Shown here piece after piece: positions 32,343 through 44,292 of a stretch of 64,000 nucleotides of DNA. Origin of the DNA: Ascochyta rabiei. Taxonomy: Eukaryota; Ascomycota; Dothideomycetes; Pleosporales; Didymellaceae. The notes beneath the pieces were generated by a model that did not search any database, was not told the DNA's origin, and saw nothing but the letters and a program-made list of their open reading frames with translations. A program made the position numbers and the translations under genes. The DNA is taken from contig NC_082415.1 in NCBI RefSeq assembly GCF_004011695.2, positions 1,488,001-1,552,000 on the forward strand. Reading direction: 5' to 3'. Positions within the stretch are counted from its first letter, which is position 1; each line of letters begins with the position of its first letter.

Positions 32343-33435
32343 ATGTTTTCGAGCAAAGAGACTTCCGACTTCCTGTCGGCTCGCGACTATCATGCCTTCC
32401 TGACAAACCGCGGCCTCCTCAATTCCAGTAATTGTAAGTCAATTGATGTTGTCACATCTTGAAACAAACCTGACTGACTTGCCCCAGCTCGTCTTCTTTT
32501 CATAAAGGAGGCTTTTAACAATGACCAGACATTTCATGCTATTGTATCAGACTCCCTAGAAGCAAACCCCAACAATGAACAACAAGCGACACCTCCTGAT
32601 TCCACTCCTCTGAAAGACACTGCCACCGAGGAGACCACTTCCAGCAACCCCCGCCAGTGCGAGTCGCTCCTCGAACCTTTGATCGCTGAGACGTCTCTCT
32701 CCCCAAAGATGCTACCCGCCATGCGAGCTTACCTGCCAGAAACCACTGCTAAGCAACCCACTCGTACCCGTGCAAAGTTTGATCTCTCTCAAGTCCTCGA
32801 CACCCTGGGCTCAGACCAGCTTATCGCAGCTCGTGAGACAGTTGATTCTTTGCATTTCCCCACCGAGCAGCTACAAAAGGCGTGCGGTAACAACATCCGG
32901 CACTTTGAGATCTCGTACCATGCCACGCTGGGGGCGGTCTATGGGTTTCTCAACCGGGCACTGTCACACGATGTAGACATGTCTTTCCCTGACGGAAAGC
33001 TAGAAATCCTATCACAGTACAAGAGCAAACCAGCTCCTCTGACAGCCGAGGATAGACAGATATTGGAGTCGGTGGAGACTGCGTGGAAACGGTTCATGAA
33101 GGCCTGCTGCGCGCTTGCGCTTGCTGAAGCTGCGTGGCAGACAGCGGCTGGTCCGGAGTCTAGCGGAGATGTTACTGACGAAGGTCTAGCGGTCGCAGGT
33201 TCTTCTGCTCTCATAAACTCCACCCCTGATCCGCCGGTTAATACGGAAACGGCATCAAAAGACGAAGCTGAAGTCAGTCCAGATTTCTTAGACAAAGTGG
33301 AGGGACAGATTGCCCGTTTGGAAGAACTCAGCACTCGGGGAGCTTTGTATCTTTCTGGACGTGAGTGGGAAACATAATCGGGTATAGCTGACGTTCTGCT
33401 TTGCCTTAGAGTTAGCTGGAGGAGTGGGGACTTGA
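32343..33435 (+). CDS. Hypothetical protein, two or three exons
   Basis: Exons 32343-32433 and 32488-33360, with a probable third exon 33410-33435 (329 aa). Donors are GTAAGT and GTGAGT; the second intron has a CTGAC branch and a CCTTAG acceptor. If the second intron is retained, the protein ends at 33377. The N-terminus MFSSKETSDFLSARDYHAFL is followed by an acidic/Thr-rich linker. An ordered middle region (FDLSQVLDTLGSDQLIAARE, YHATLGAVYGFLNRALS) and a coiled-coil-like C-terminal helix (DFLDKVEGQIARLEELSTRG) follow. I do not recognise the family. Confidence 0.65.
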
Positions 33436-36001
33436 AATTTTTTAGAGGGTACACAATTAAGTTTCGGTAAGGATACTGTGGCTTCCTGTATGTGAGTAGT
33501 CTTGAAAAATGCAAAAATTGCAAACTATGAATTGAAATCGCACAGGGTGTTTGTGAAAAGCAGACTAGTGGATAACATGTGAGCCATAGAAGTGAGAATC
33601 AGTGACAGGACGCAGGTTTCTCGGCGTCTGAATCATTGGTATTGACATGATTGTTCCACAACATATAACACGGTCTAGTGCCGCTCCACCGTAATATCAA
33701 AGCCCAGCTTTGGCGCACAAGTACACCCTCAAACTTGATTATAATTCATCCTAAAAATCTTCGTTCATGTTCTTTCATGGTCTATTCAACTCATATTTAT
33801 TACAGCAAGGTAGGTGTCAACAACGTTGTTTGATTCAAGCGCATCATCCACTACCATGTATTACATGATGGAGACTAGTGACTCAAGCAACCACCCGCAT
33901 TGCTATGTCTACTATGACACAGGAAGTTTATCTTCTTAATTCTCATACGCCTAAGTATCACGAAAAAACACTAAAACAAGTCAACGCTGTCACCAGAGCT
34001 CAGCAAACAAGTCGTAGCTTACGTCTCTACAAGTAGGTCCTGCCGCCGGGCGCCGCTTCTCTTATTTCCTGTAGTTGCTTTCCATGCTCTCGAAGTACTG
34101 TCGAGCTGGCCTTGTCGACTTCGCCCCTGCGTAGTGCATACGAGTACCATGTCTTGAAGCAGTCTTTCTGGGCTGATGTAGGATAGCGGACGCCCTTCGC
34201 GCGATGAGCTTGTAGGACCATTGACTCGAGTGAACGTGCTGCAGAGGGCATTTCGGCCAAAATTGGGGGTTGGATACCAAGAGTTCGTATGAAGATTGCT
34301 ATAAGCTTGGGGCTTAAGATTGATGGCTGTTGACGGTAGATATGATTCGATCAATCAGAATCGATATCACAGAGACAAGACAAGCCGACTGTTAGCAGTT
34401 GATGGTGAAAGTGGGTTTGTGGAACTTTAAGATTGGACTTCTGGAATGAACACGAATTGGAAATGCTATCTGAGAAGGAGTCGAGGGGATCTACTTAAGT
34501 TGAGGGGTATTGCTTACGGCCTTGTCCTCTTCCCGGCTCTCCAAGTTGTCTCCGCTCTGTATCACATTCCCTGCGTGCATCGCAGTATGACTGGCTTCCA
34601 TGATCAGCCATCACTTCGTCTGATGCTTGCTCAGCCTTCGGCTACGAGCCCGCTGTACGTTAATTGGTCGAATTCTGCGACTGCCTCCTCTTTACACCCA
34701 TCATATCGTTCCCGCGGGTGCGTAATCACATCATGGTAGCGTAGCTCCCCTATCATTGTGGCGGGATGTATATTGCTTGCCGCGGGAGGCTGCCGCGGGA
34801 GCTGACGTATGATTTTGACTCGCTTACCTACTTACACTGCAGTAGGTGGGCACTGATTGGCTGCTTGTACAACAAGCAGGGGTGCGGAGATCGGTATACA
34901 ACCATGCGCTCTTTCGACGATATCGATCGCGCTCAACCGAAACACATATCGTGGTCCGACCAATCCAGCAAGCGTGTCAAAGAACTGAGGATCTCATACT
35001 TCCGAGCAATACAGTTTTCCTTAAAAAACCCCTCTTGTACAAGACAGTATGACTTCCCTCTGGATGCCTTCTAGCCTTTCCCGCTGGCGGACACTTCTAT
35101 GTCAAGTTTGCCGCCACAACGAGCTGGGTCTAGGCGACTTCATACTTGACATACCACACATTGACATCCATCATAGGTCACAGTGTATCCTCCGGCATGC
35201 ATGTCTCAACCTCTACCTGTGTGATAAAATGCATTTCGATCTTGACAGCCGCGTCGTAATATCATTTCTACCACCTAAGCTTGGTATTGAGGCCGCTTGA
35301 GAATTGTAGTGTCTCGGTCTGAGCCTGTGCATGTTCAAGTCAAAGGCTATTGAGAATGTTCTATCAATGTATGCTGGCGAACACATCATGCATGGTAGAA
35401 AATAGGTAAGCCTTTCTTCGTTGAGCCTACCTCACTGCCAACAAGGATGATCTGTCGTGATAGACCTCCTCTTGGGTATGGCTGGTATTTGAGATGAGAG
35501 AAAAGATAACTTTCTTATTCTAAAGAAACTTGAACAAAATACTTAGAGATTGTTGCAAATGCGAGAGACTGTACACGCGATGACCAGGAAGTGACGGAAG
35601 CTCGGATGCGAAATCCCGCTAGCCCGACCTGCTCTAGCGTGGTTTTTGGCAGGGAAGTGACTTCTAGGGTTTCCTCAATTCTTACCCCTGCAAGCATTAT
35701 GATCCTTCCTTCCTTGGCTCTTCGCGATTGCTTTACATTGAAAATGCTTTCAAAGTTCCCATACCTCTTGCTTGAGCCTTTTCTATCACTACAGCTATCG
35801 CTAGAGCCTAGTCTCCATTTGGTCCGAGGCACGTCATAGAGGATATGGGCCGAGCGGGGTACGATCTGGGGGCAAGTTCTCGGACTTCGCGCAAGGCTCG
35901 CCAGCAATGAACCAACCTCGAAATTCAAGCCAATCTACCCTGCCAACACCCAAGTCTCACTGATTCGTACCCGCATCGACAAACTCACCTTTCGGAGCAC
36001 A
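33436..36001. other. Long intergenic interval
   Basis: Apart from one weak small frame at 34027-34251, nothing is supported. Frames at 34766-35074 (plus) and 35515-35928 (minus) lack recognisable domains. Confidence 0.45.
34027..34251 (-). CDS. Possible small protein (74 aa)
   Basis: The open frame starts MPSAARSLESMVLQAHRAKG and contains an amphipathic, evenly charged sequence (CFKTWYSYALRRGEVDKASS) unlike random translation. No signal peptide, no domain recognised. Upstream DNA shows no convincing splice acceptor. It could be a genuine short gene or a fragment of a lost longer one. Confidence 0.3.
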   Translation of the reverse strand: MPSAARSLESMVLQAHRAKGVRYPTSAQKDCFKTWYSYALRRGEVDKASSTVLREHGKQLQEIREAAPGGRTYL

Positions 36002-36625
36002 ATGGTTGCCTCATTCCGTGATCTCCTGGGCATCCGTCCAGGTACAGCCTCAACGTCCGACTCTGCGCTCATTATTATCGATGCACAGAATGAATACGCG
36101 GAAGGGCAGCTGAAGGTCACCAACGCTGAGTCGAGCGGTAAAGCCATTGCCAGCCTGCTCGAAAAGTATCGTGCTGCGAACGGCAAGATCGTCCACGTTA
36201 TGCACCAAACACCCGAAGGCGCCCCTATCTTTACTCCTGGCACCAAGTTAGCGAACGAATTTAGCAACGTTGCGGCCAAGGTACGAGTGCTTACATCATT
36301 TACCAGAACGCATACTGATCGGGTTCAGGACGGCGAGGAGGTGATCTGGAAGCAGTTTCCTGGCTCTTTCGAGCAAACCTCTCTTCACGACACTCTCCAG
36401 TCGTGGGGTGTCAAGAAAGTTGCTCTCACTGGATACATGGCACATGTATGTGTCTCCACTACCGCTCGTGAGGCTATGCAGAAGGGCTACGAAGTCATTC
36501 TCGTTGAAGATGCTATTGGCGACCGCGACATACCCGGTGTCGAGGGTAGCGAGCTCACCCGAGTTGCGTTGGCAGAGTTGGCAGATGTCTTCGGTACGAC
36601 CGTGCAAAGCTCGGATATCAGGTAG
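36002..36625 (+). CDS. Isochorismatase-like cysteine hydrolase
   Basis: Exons 36002-36280 and 36329-36625 (191 aa) after removal of a 48-nt intron (GTACGA...TTCAG). The family hydrolyses small amides or enol ethers through an Asp-Lys-Cys triad. Visible here: the Asp in LIIIDAQNEYAEG (about residue 25), HVMHQTPEGAPIF, and the Cys in TGYMAHVCVSTTAREA (about residue 138) with the usual preceding hydrophobic strand. The C-terminal EVILVEDAIGDRDIPG is also family-typical. No signal peptide, so cytosolic. Exact substrate unknown; nearby genes give no clue. The intron has no stop and is a multiple of three, so the unspliced frame also reads through. Confidence 0.88.
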   Translation: MVASFRDLLGIRPGTASTSDSALIIIDAQNEYAEGQLKVTNAESSGKAIASLLEKYRAANGKIVHVMHQTPEGAPIFTPGTKLANEFSNVAAKVRVLTSFTRTHTDRVQDGEEVIWKQFPGSFEQTSLHDTLQSWGVKKVALTGYMAHVCVSTTAREAMQKGYEVILVEDAIGDRDIPGVEGSELTRVALAELADVFGTTVQSSDIR

Positions 36626-37214
36626 AACGTTAAAGTATTTCTGAAGCCGCGTTGGTGCAATGGCACAATCCAACGTGGATCCGTAATCCGAGCTTGACTG
36701 AAAAATTCTCTGCAACTTGTTCACCCCATCTGAGATGTTCGTGATGTATGCGAAGATGTACCATGATCCCAGCATTGAAGCAATACCATTGTGAGCATTA
36801 TCAGCCGTGAATATTTGTGAATCGTCGGAGGAACAAGGAGGTGACCGATTGAAGCGACAAGGCTAGAATCGCTTAGCTGGCGCTTCGGTCTTCATCATCG
36901 CTGACTGACAAGGGTCTTTCTGTGTTGTCGCCCTGCAGCCCTCACGACCAACATGAAACAGGCGCTAAAAGCTATGAATATCCTGAAGGATCTCAGGGAG
37001 TAGGACCGTTGATATCCATGCACGGGTAGGCCTGACGTTTGGTTGGGTATGCCCGCGGCAGTCGTTATGTTTAGCCAAGTCCATCATACCACACATCAGG
37101 TCCGGCATAGCCTGGTAGTCATAACTAAGGTTTTGCATAGACCTCGTGCGGCGCGTCGTGAAGAAAAATGCAAGCAACAGCTTTCCACTCAATCGTCCAG
37201 AGTGCACGTCGAGC
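36626..37214. other. Intergenic
   Basis: No supported gene. Confidence 0.5.
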
Positions 37215-39350
37215 ATGTCCTGTTTCGCCGTGGATCCTTGTGTACCGTCATCTGACAAGAAGGATGATCGGCCTCTAGCAGGATTTAAAAAACCGTCAAA
37301 GACCATCGGGACTATTCTTAGGTTCCAGATTGTTGGCAAGTCAAGCACTGCAGCGCTCGCTTCCATATATACTGACAAGGTCTTAGCCCTGACCTCAGCA
37401 TTTGCACACTATTGGATGTTCGACAACCTGGACGGAAAATCTACGGAAAACCGTCTTCTTTCACAATAACAAGTCTCTGCTTTGTCGCAGCTTTTAGTCA
37501 CAGTATTTCGCGCATCGTTAAGTGCCAGTGTTGGGTGCTGCCTTGCACAGCATCTATGGCATATTTTACAGGGAAGCGAAATACCCTTACTTATGGTTGA
37601 AAAAATGTTTCTAATTCGTTCGGATTTCCTTACCCTATTCGATTTGAGAGTACTCTGGAGAGCTCCTTTGCTTTTGTCCATGGCACTTTTCATATGGATT
37701 CTCCGGATTGCAACTATCTACCCACCCGGAGCCTTGGGCGTGGCCCTCGACTCCTTCACCTCCACTCACTATGTCAACACATCTGTCTTCAATCCATTGC
37801 CACCAAAGAATTGGAATCCACTTCTGACGACATCAACATATAACCCTGGTTTGTGTGTAGAGCTCCTGATAGCGTACGACCTCGAGCCATCTGAAGCACC
37901 TTATCAGAAAGAATTTGCAATAGCCAAGGATGCTTGTCATGGCGAAGACGTTTATCCCTGCTTCGCGCCAAAAGTAGCCCTCGTCAACACAGCTAGAACA
38001 GTTTTAGCTGCCGGTCAGATCACCAGCTTTCCCCCTTCTACAGGGTTGAACTCCACTTATCGACTCAACTTCCGAGCGCCACAAATGCAATGCAACACCT
38101 CGGAAGCTATTGATGATACGTTCCAACTGGTTTCTAATTCTTCGGATGGGAGGCCTGCAATTTTCGGTTTGGTCTACAATTCGAGTCAAACGTTGGGCCG
38201 ATCCCGCGAAATGACCGCGACCAAACGAGATATCCTAAGCTTTTCTACGCGATACCCTTACAAGGTAACCTCATCTATTACGGCTGTGGCCCGAACATAT
38301 GAGACGCGCTGCCAGCCTTTCTCGATGAAGTACGATCTCAACATATCATATGTAAATGGGTTGCAGGACATTAAATTCTCTACAAGCGATCCGATACGAT
38401 ATGAGGATCTCACCGCCAACTCGACGGAGGAATCATACAAATACTATGGGGCGCATGATAGTCTGCCTTGGTCAGTAGATTCGCGAGACATTAGTATCTA
38501 TCCGCAGGACCTTCAGATCTGGATCGAGGGTTACAAGAAGACCCTCCCAATCCTTAATGAATATGCTATACTGGATACGCTAGCCTAACTTTTAGATTTC
38601 CAGTGGTACAAACGCTTCAGTCGCTCCCTCGAGGATAATCGTACTTGCATTGAAAGCCAGTTTACGCCAGATGCACCCACCGCGGTCAACTGTACATGGG
38701 TATGGGAAGAGTATTCAGGAGTGGGACTGACAACTAGCTCCAGTAAGTGGTCTGACGCGCTAAATTACGAATATCATGTACTTACTCTGGCTATTGCAGC
38801 TGGTGAAGAATCTCTCAAAACATCCGTTTTCGACATCAACCGGTTCAATACCACAATGGAAGATGATTTCACATATGACCCAACCCTTACAGTCGATATT
38901 ACTGAAGCGAAACTAAACGCTATTCTCAGCAATATAACTATCTCCGCCATATCTCTCGGTACCTGGTGGGACTCCGTACCGATCGATACCACAGGATTCC
39001 GCAACACCTATCGCTTTTCCCAACCACTCAACCTGGTGCTTCCGTATTCTATCTGTCTAGGATGTGCTGTAATCTTCGCAATGGTTGCGATATATTCGCT
39101 GTGGAAAAATGGCATGTCTGCAACAGATGGAAGCTTCGTGCAGATCATGTTAGCTACGCGAGGAAATACCAGGATGGAGCAGCTAGCTATGGCTGAACAT
39201 AGTGTAGATTTGGCCAATGTGTCAAAGGAACTGTGGGCGTCGAAGGTCAGATTCGGAGAATTGATCACTCAGGATGCGACTGCAGTTACGGGCGTCAGAC
39301 GGGGATTTGGCACGGTCGATGAGACGTTGCCATACAAGAAGAGGAGATGA
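37215..39350 (+). pseudogene. Multi-pass fungal membrane protein interrupted by two in-frame TAA codons
   Basis: One reading frame of 712 codons runs from the ATG at 37215 to TGA at 39348-39350 with only two stops: TAA at 37467-37469 (after ENRLLSQ) and TAA at 38586-38588 (after AILDTLA). Sequence on both sides of each stop continues the same family: N-terminal membrane segments (ALTSAFAHYWMF; LLVTVFRASLSASVG; LLLSMALFIWILRIATIYPPG), a long Cys- and N-glycosylation-rich extracellular domain, a last helix (LPYSICLGCAVIFAMVAIYS), and a cytosolic tail with SATDGSFVQIMLATRGNT. I know this pattern from large, uncharacterised fungal membrane-protein families. Both stops would arise from CAA by a single C-to-T change. 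No convincing intron removes either stop, so the gene is most likely dead. Confidence 0.8.
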
Positions 39351-40443
39351 CGGTGGTCCAAAAAAAACACGGCATAGAAAATGCTCAGACTCGAGTCACC
39401 GGCGAAGACTTTTGAGAAGTGTTTTCTCTTCCTCATTCTTGCTGTCTTTACTCCTTGTTGCCTGTTGCAGTCCGAAGTCGAATAGAAAAGGTCCTTCAGC
39501 ATTGCAAACCCACAGGCTAGCGTGAAAGAGCTGGCCATCGGAGACGATCGGCGGCTGCATAGTCACGCGAGCTTACAATTCGCACATTTCATGCCCATGC
39601 ACACTGCGCACGTGATGGGGTTCGATGCGGTGTGTTCGTGGCGAACGAAGGTTGGTGGAGGTCAAATCGTGCCTGCAAAGCCTCGGTTCGCGTGCTAGCG
39701 CGAGACTGCCAGCTCACCCACGGCCGCACCCGAACCTACTCACTTCTTTGTTTCACCACTAACAGCACATGGCCCTGGTTGAGTTCGCCTTACAATCAGA
39801 CGTGGCTACGAGGTCGGGTCTTTGTAACAGGTTTTCACCACTGCAACCTTGATTCGTTCACGCTACTGATGTGTCACTCGATTTCTTCATCGCCCGTATC
39901 AGCTGTAGAGCAGCACGGAGCTGTTAACACGCATATAAGATGGAAGCCGAGTTGAGTTTTGCGGTTACGATATGAAGCTGAAGTCAGCATCACCTTCGAG
40001 CGCTCAAGTAGGCCATGCTGCGAGGGTTCACTGCGACTGTGTCATGGATGAGCGCATCGAACTCGCTCTCCAAACGCAATGGTCTCACCTCTTGAGTGTT
40101 TGCAAGGGAGTTATTCCAATGGTTCCGATAACATGGCAATAGCACCACGAACAAACTGTGAATGCGAAGTTAAGCTGTGCTTGCAATGATGTAAGAGTAC
40201 GTGTACACAGCAGCATCAATAAGCATGAGCGCAAGGTCATTCAAGAACTGGTACATGACAACCTTCCAACAGCACTACAGCAACCGCCATTAAACAAACT
40301 TTTCGATTGAACGCCTTTGTCACTTCACACACCCGCAAACATTCACTGGGTGTCTTTCACCCGCAATGGTCATGCGTTGGCAAAGGCTTTCGCCTTCCCA
40401 TATTACGCACTCTACGACAAAACGTACACCCGTACCCACTCCC
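39351..40443. other. Intergenic
   Basis: No supported gene. Frames of at most about 107 codons have no recognisable content. Confidence 0.5.
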
Positions 40444-41445
40444 ATGGACGCGTTCATCAAAACGCAACTTCGTCCCGTAGACGAGTGTATTGTCTGTACT
40501 GAACCGTTCAGCGATACTCATAAGCCTGTTGCCCTGGACTGCAAGCATATTTTCGGTCACATATGCATCTCAAAATGGATCTTGGACGGAAGAGGCAACA
40601 ATGCAAGTTGTCCAGTCTGCAGGCACATTCTTGTTGCAAGGAAAAGCCCGCAGCCAGCTTTCGATGCACCTTCGATATGGAAGCAGCTTTGCGAACTACC
40701 TTTGGAACGTCTGCATGCTTTCGTAGAGGAGCTATGGGTCGGCATACGTGATCTTTGGAAACGCAAACCCAACGGCAATTTCACCATCAGCGAACTTCTG
40801 GAAAAAGCCATATTTCCGGCTCTCATCGAAACTGGAGCACAAGCTTGGAGTGGAACGCACGATGCTCTCACCGATGCCTACAATCTCGTTGCAGCATCGT
40901 GGGACTCCCTGGGTCGACCAAACAGATCGATGGGTCTTGCGATCCCACTCGTTCGTCTTGCGCGTTTGGTGTCCAGCGCAGCAACCACACTGCCGCTTTA
41001 CCTCACAGACTTGTCGCGAACAACTATGCTGATCTGGAAGGCAAACGCGTGTCTTGGTCTCTGGGAAGAAAACATCAGCTGGGACTTGATAATGGATGCT
41101 TCGAGGCTGGAGTCAGAGCGACATTTGCCTTTGTTGCATCTATACACAGTGCTCATATCGCAGAGCATCGCACATAAGTCTGGTCCACAACAGCCACTAC
41201 CTAAACGTCGACATGATATCATGAACCTTGTTGTCGAAAAATGCTGTACCAAAATTGGGCAAGCAAATTTCACCAGCAAGCCATCTAACGAATTCAAGAA
41301 CACTCTGGTCATTGTTTTCCAGGAGCTTTGGAGATATCAGCACGAACAAGCGCGACTGAGCTTAAGAGGCCATGCAGGGGAAGAGCCCATTGTGAAAGGG
41401 ATATGGGGCATTGCCAATTGGCCTGTAAGGAGGGACAGCATCTGA
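40444..41445 (+). CDS. RING-finger protein
   Basis: Single exon, 333 aa from MDAFIKTQLRPVDECIVC; an upstream in-frame ATG at 40366 adds 26 residues of poor quality and is not preferred. The RING lies at residues 13-60: C-x2-C (CIVC), then C-K-H-x-F-G-H-I-C, and CPVC at the end. This is a likely E3 ubiquitin ligase; the CKHIFG-x-x-C form, with Gly where classic RING-H2 has His, is common in fungal RING proteins. The rest is helical with no recognised domain (LERLHAFVEELWVGIRDLW, RLARLVSSAATTLPLYLTDL). Converges on the Zn2Cys6 gene ending at 41966. Confidence 0.8.
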   Translation: MDAFIKTQLRPVDECIVCTEPFSDTHKPVALDCKHIFGHICISKWILDGRGNNASCPVCRHILVARKSPQPAFDAPSIWKQLCELPLERLHAFVEELWVGIRDLWKRKPNGNFTISELLEKAIFPALIETGAQAWSGTHDALTDAYNLVAASWDSLGRPNRSMGLAIPLVRLARLVSSAATTLPLYLTDLSRTTMLIWKANACLGLWEENISWDLIMDASRLESERHLPLLHLYTVLISQSIAHKSGPQQPLPKRRHDIMNLVVEKCCTKIGQANFTSKPSNEFKNTLVIVFQELWRYQHEQARLSLRGHAGEEPIVKGIWGIANWPVRRDSI

Positions 41446-41965
41446 CGGTGCATTGGAAATGTACAATACTTCATTGATGGAATTTTAAAGCGTAGGCAAA
41501 GAGCATTTGTCTTCCCATAGACCTTGACGCAACTACTACATGTACATTGCACTCCGCACTTAGCACTATACTTTTACGAAGCTCCTCTCCTTAAACCCCT
41601 CACTCTCACTCTCACCGCCGTCGCCGAAGCTGAATTTCTAGGATTAGAAGTAGGCAGCTTGGAAATTTGAGGTATTCAAGTACATGATTACTAATGTGTC
41701 TCCAATAGCAAGTCGAGGTTCGCCGAAGTAGAGTCGCGCAGCCCATCGGTTGTCGAGACGCCGGAACGGAAATGGGTTCTGCGCACGTGATCGGAACGAA
41801 TGTCATACAGCTGCTGATAGCATAGTTGAGATGGATTACAATCTCTGGTCGGCTCGAAAGTGTGTCTGGCTTGGACAAAAACCTGGGGAAGTAACTCCTC
41901 CACGCATGCGTGCTCATTGGAACCGGAACTGATGGTCTTCAAGGGGTAGACCTGCGCATGTTGGT
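41446..41965. other. Convergent 3-prime region
   Basis: Presumed 3-prime UTRs of the RING gene and the Zn2Cys6 gene. No supported gene. Confidence 0.5.
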
Positions 41966-44292
41966 TCATATGAGACCCTGGAAATGTCTAGATATCTGCT
42001 CTATCTCCCATACACTCAAACCTTGTTCGCCAAAGTTCTCCGCTGATGGGTCTGGTTGTAGAGGCTGTGTTGTTGCTGCAGTACCGAACGCGTCATACAG
42101 GTCAATAAGCTCGTCACCGATGTTGAAGATATCAGGCATTGAGCCTAGGTCGGTATCGAAATTCGGGTCACTCCCACTCCACATGGAAGGCAGCTCAGTC
42201 GTCGCGGAGTCCACCTGTATTGATCGCTGCCCATGAGACGATGAAGAAGACCCCTCAACCTCCTTTGTTGTTGGATGGCTCGATTGACCTCCCGCTTGTC
42301 CATGCAAACCCAATGATTTGATTATTGGCAGAAGTCCACGAATACTCTTCCATAGTCTGCGGCTTGCCGTACCATTACGCGAAAAACCTTTGACCAACTC
42401 CACAGCAGAGACGAAAGGTTCTCTACTTGCTTCGGCAAAAATGCTGGGCGCATGGCAAACCGCCAATAGCAGGACCGCCAGCGCACTCAGTAAGTAGTAA
42501 TGATATACACTCTGTTGGCGGGCGTAAATGTCACTGGTACTGTTGAGGTGTACCAGCACCTGGATACTGTCTTTCGCGATATCGACAACAAGTCGAGCAG
42601 ACTGCATGTCCGCCTTAATATTGTCTGGAGTGAGTACATGGTGCCGGTGTATCAACGTGCGCATATGGTTGCCACGCAGGTAGAGCAGCGTTCGTAGACG
42701 GTGAAGCAAGCATGGCTGCGTCTTTGGTGCCAAACCTAATCTGGGATGTCTGAACTGCAGCTCTTGCGGTATTGAAAGGAGCCAGTTCGAGGTGATAAAG
42801 TCCAGGTAGTCCTCCGTCTCCTTCGGAATTGTCTGCAAAGGGGAGCCGTAGGGCGGTAATGCTTCCCATACTCTGGAACAAAGCCTAGCATAGGCAACCA
42901 TGCCTTTCAAGTATGGGTATGTCTTCTCAGGTTCTGGCAGCTGTGTATCAATATCTCGATCATTCAAAGCAAACGACAGACTCGTGCCGAAGCTCCACCG
43001 TCGATCGAGCTCGTATACGACCCAAAATACTTGCACGGCAAGCTTACGCTCTTCGGCATCCTTGAAGTTATCGAGGAGGCTTTGCTTGCGGTGCAGGCCC
43101 ATTTCTAGAGCTTGACGGCAAGCTCTCCCAATCGCACGCCAAGCAAATAGCTCCTCTTCAGTGTGACAAAAATAGAGACTCTTTTTTCTGATTAGCTGAT
43201 AAGGAAAAAGCTGAGCTCAGCGGACTCACCAGCATCCCCATGATCTGTATGTCTTTGAGCTCCACCTCGGTCTCACTGGAGATCCTGCCGACGTCTTGTT
43301 CGACTTCGAGAACCAGTCGGTCTGAGAGATTGTTCTTGCCATGTGTCTCATGGGTAATAGCTGTCGCAACAGCAAGCCTGAGCATATGTATGTCTTTCCT
43401 CCCTACTCTTTGCAGTCTGGTGAGCTGCTCAGGGCACCGAACCATTTCCATGATTTGAGGTGCATCTGAGATCAAGTCCTTCGTCTCTATGATCGGATGG
43501 ACACACGCTACTTCTTCTTGATAGATGCCAAGCAGCCGGAGGACTTCTTCGTTAGATATGCCCTGTAGCCCTTCTACACCCGACCGAAGCAGATTTTGGG
43601 CCAGTGCTGTAGTAGGTTCTGGCGTCACGTCCCGTGAAGATAAGGATGAAGTATGGCCTGCTGGATCATGCAAATCCGAAGGGATACCCATTCGATTGAG
43701 AGATGACTCCACAATATTGAGACTGAACGCTGCGCGGGTAGGGCCTGCAAACTGAGGTTGCCGAGGAGGGTTTGTGCGTTGAGATGCAGTACTGGTATAT
43801 GCTGGGCTTGCGGTCGGCTGCGAAGCTGGCGTAGTCTCAGCAATTCCAGTAGGTTGACTACTTCGTTGCTCGACCAAGGCTGCAACTGTTCCTATGAGCC
43901 CGGTGAGCTGTTGTCGCAGGAAGGATACATCGTCGGTAAGCTGCTTGTAACTGGAACTAGGTGTTAGTTCCGTATGACGTCCAGAACTACTCAAGCTCAC
44001 TCTTTACTCTGAGTTCTTTCTTTGCTTCTGTCCTTCTCTTTTGCAGTTTGTGTCGCCGTGGGGACAACAATGCATGTGAGATTCATCGCGGAACATCGTT
44101 GACATTCAGCGCCGTCATCCATGCGAATACACTTTACCTTACACCGTTTACACTCGTTGCTCAATAATTTAGCGTTTACAAAAATTATAACGCCGGGTAG
44201 ATTTACCAAGCTGCAGATGTGTATTTTGCGCGTTTGGAGCGCGAAGTCTCAGGTCCTTCCTGAGCGGGTCTCTTTTGCGACGAGTTCGACAT
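41966..44292 (-). CDS. Zn(II)2Cys6 transcription factor with fungal_trans domain
   Basis: Exons 44207-44292, 44001-44159, 43230-43956 and 41966-43180 (728 aa). The zinc cluster (residues 29-57; C-x2-C-x6-C-x8-C-x2-C-x6-C, starting CNECKRCKVKC) is completed only when exon 1 (ending ...YTSAA plus TG) is spliced to exon 2, which supplies the first Cys across the junction. A leucine-rich helix follows (SYKQLTDDVSFLRQQLTGLI). The fungal-specific factor domain begins about residue 155 and includes LYFCHTEEELFAWRAIGRAC and ALEMGLHRKQSL. The third intron appears to end in AAG (49 nt) rather than CAG; a 34-nt alternative ending CAG also keeps frame but is unusually short. Nuclear regulator; targets unknown. 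Confidence 0.88.

Noticed and set aside
37146..37214. GTG-initiated extension of the membrane-protein frame
   Set aside because: Nuclear fungal genes start at ATG; the first in-frame ATG is at 37215.
44160..44209. Zinc cluster apparently missing its first Cys (Ser in the unspliced frame)
   Set aside because: Splicing exon 1 (donor GTAAAT at 44206) restores the Cys codon across the junction, so the cluster is intact.
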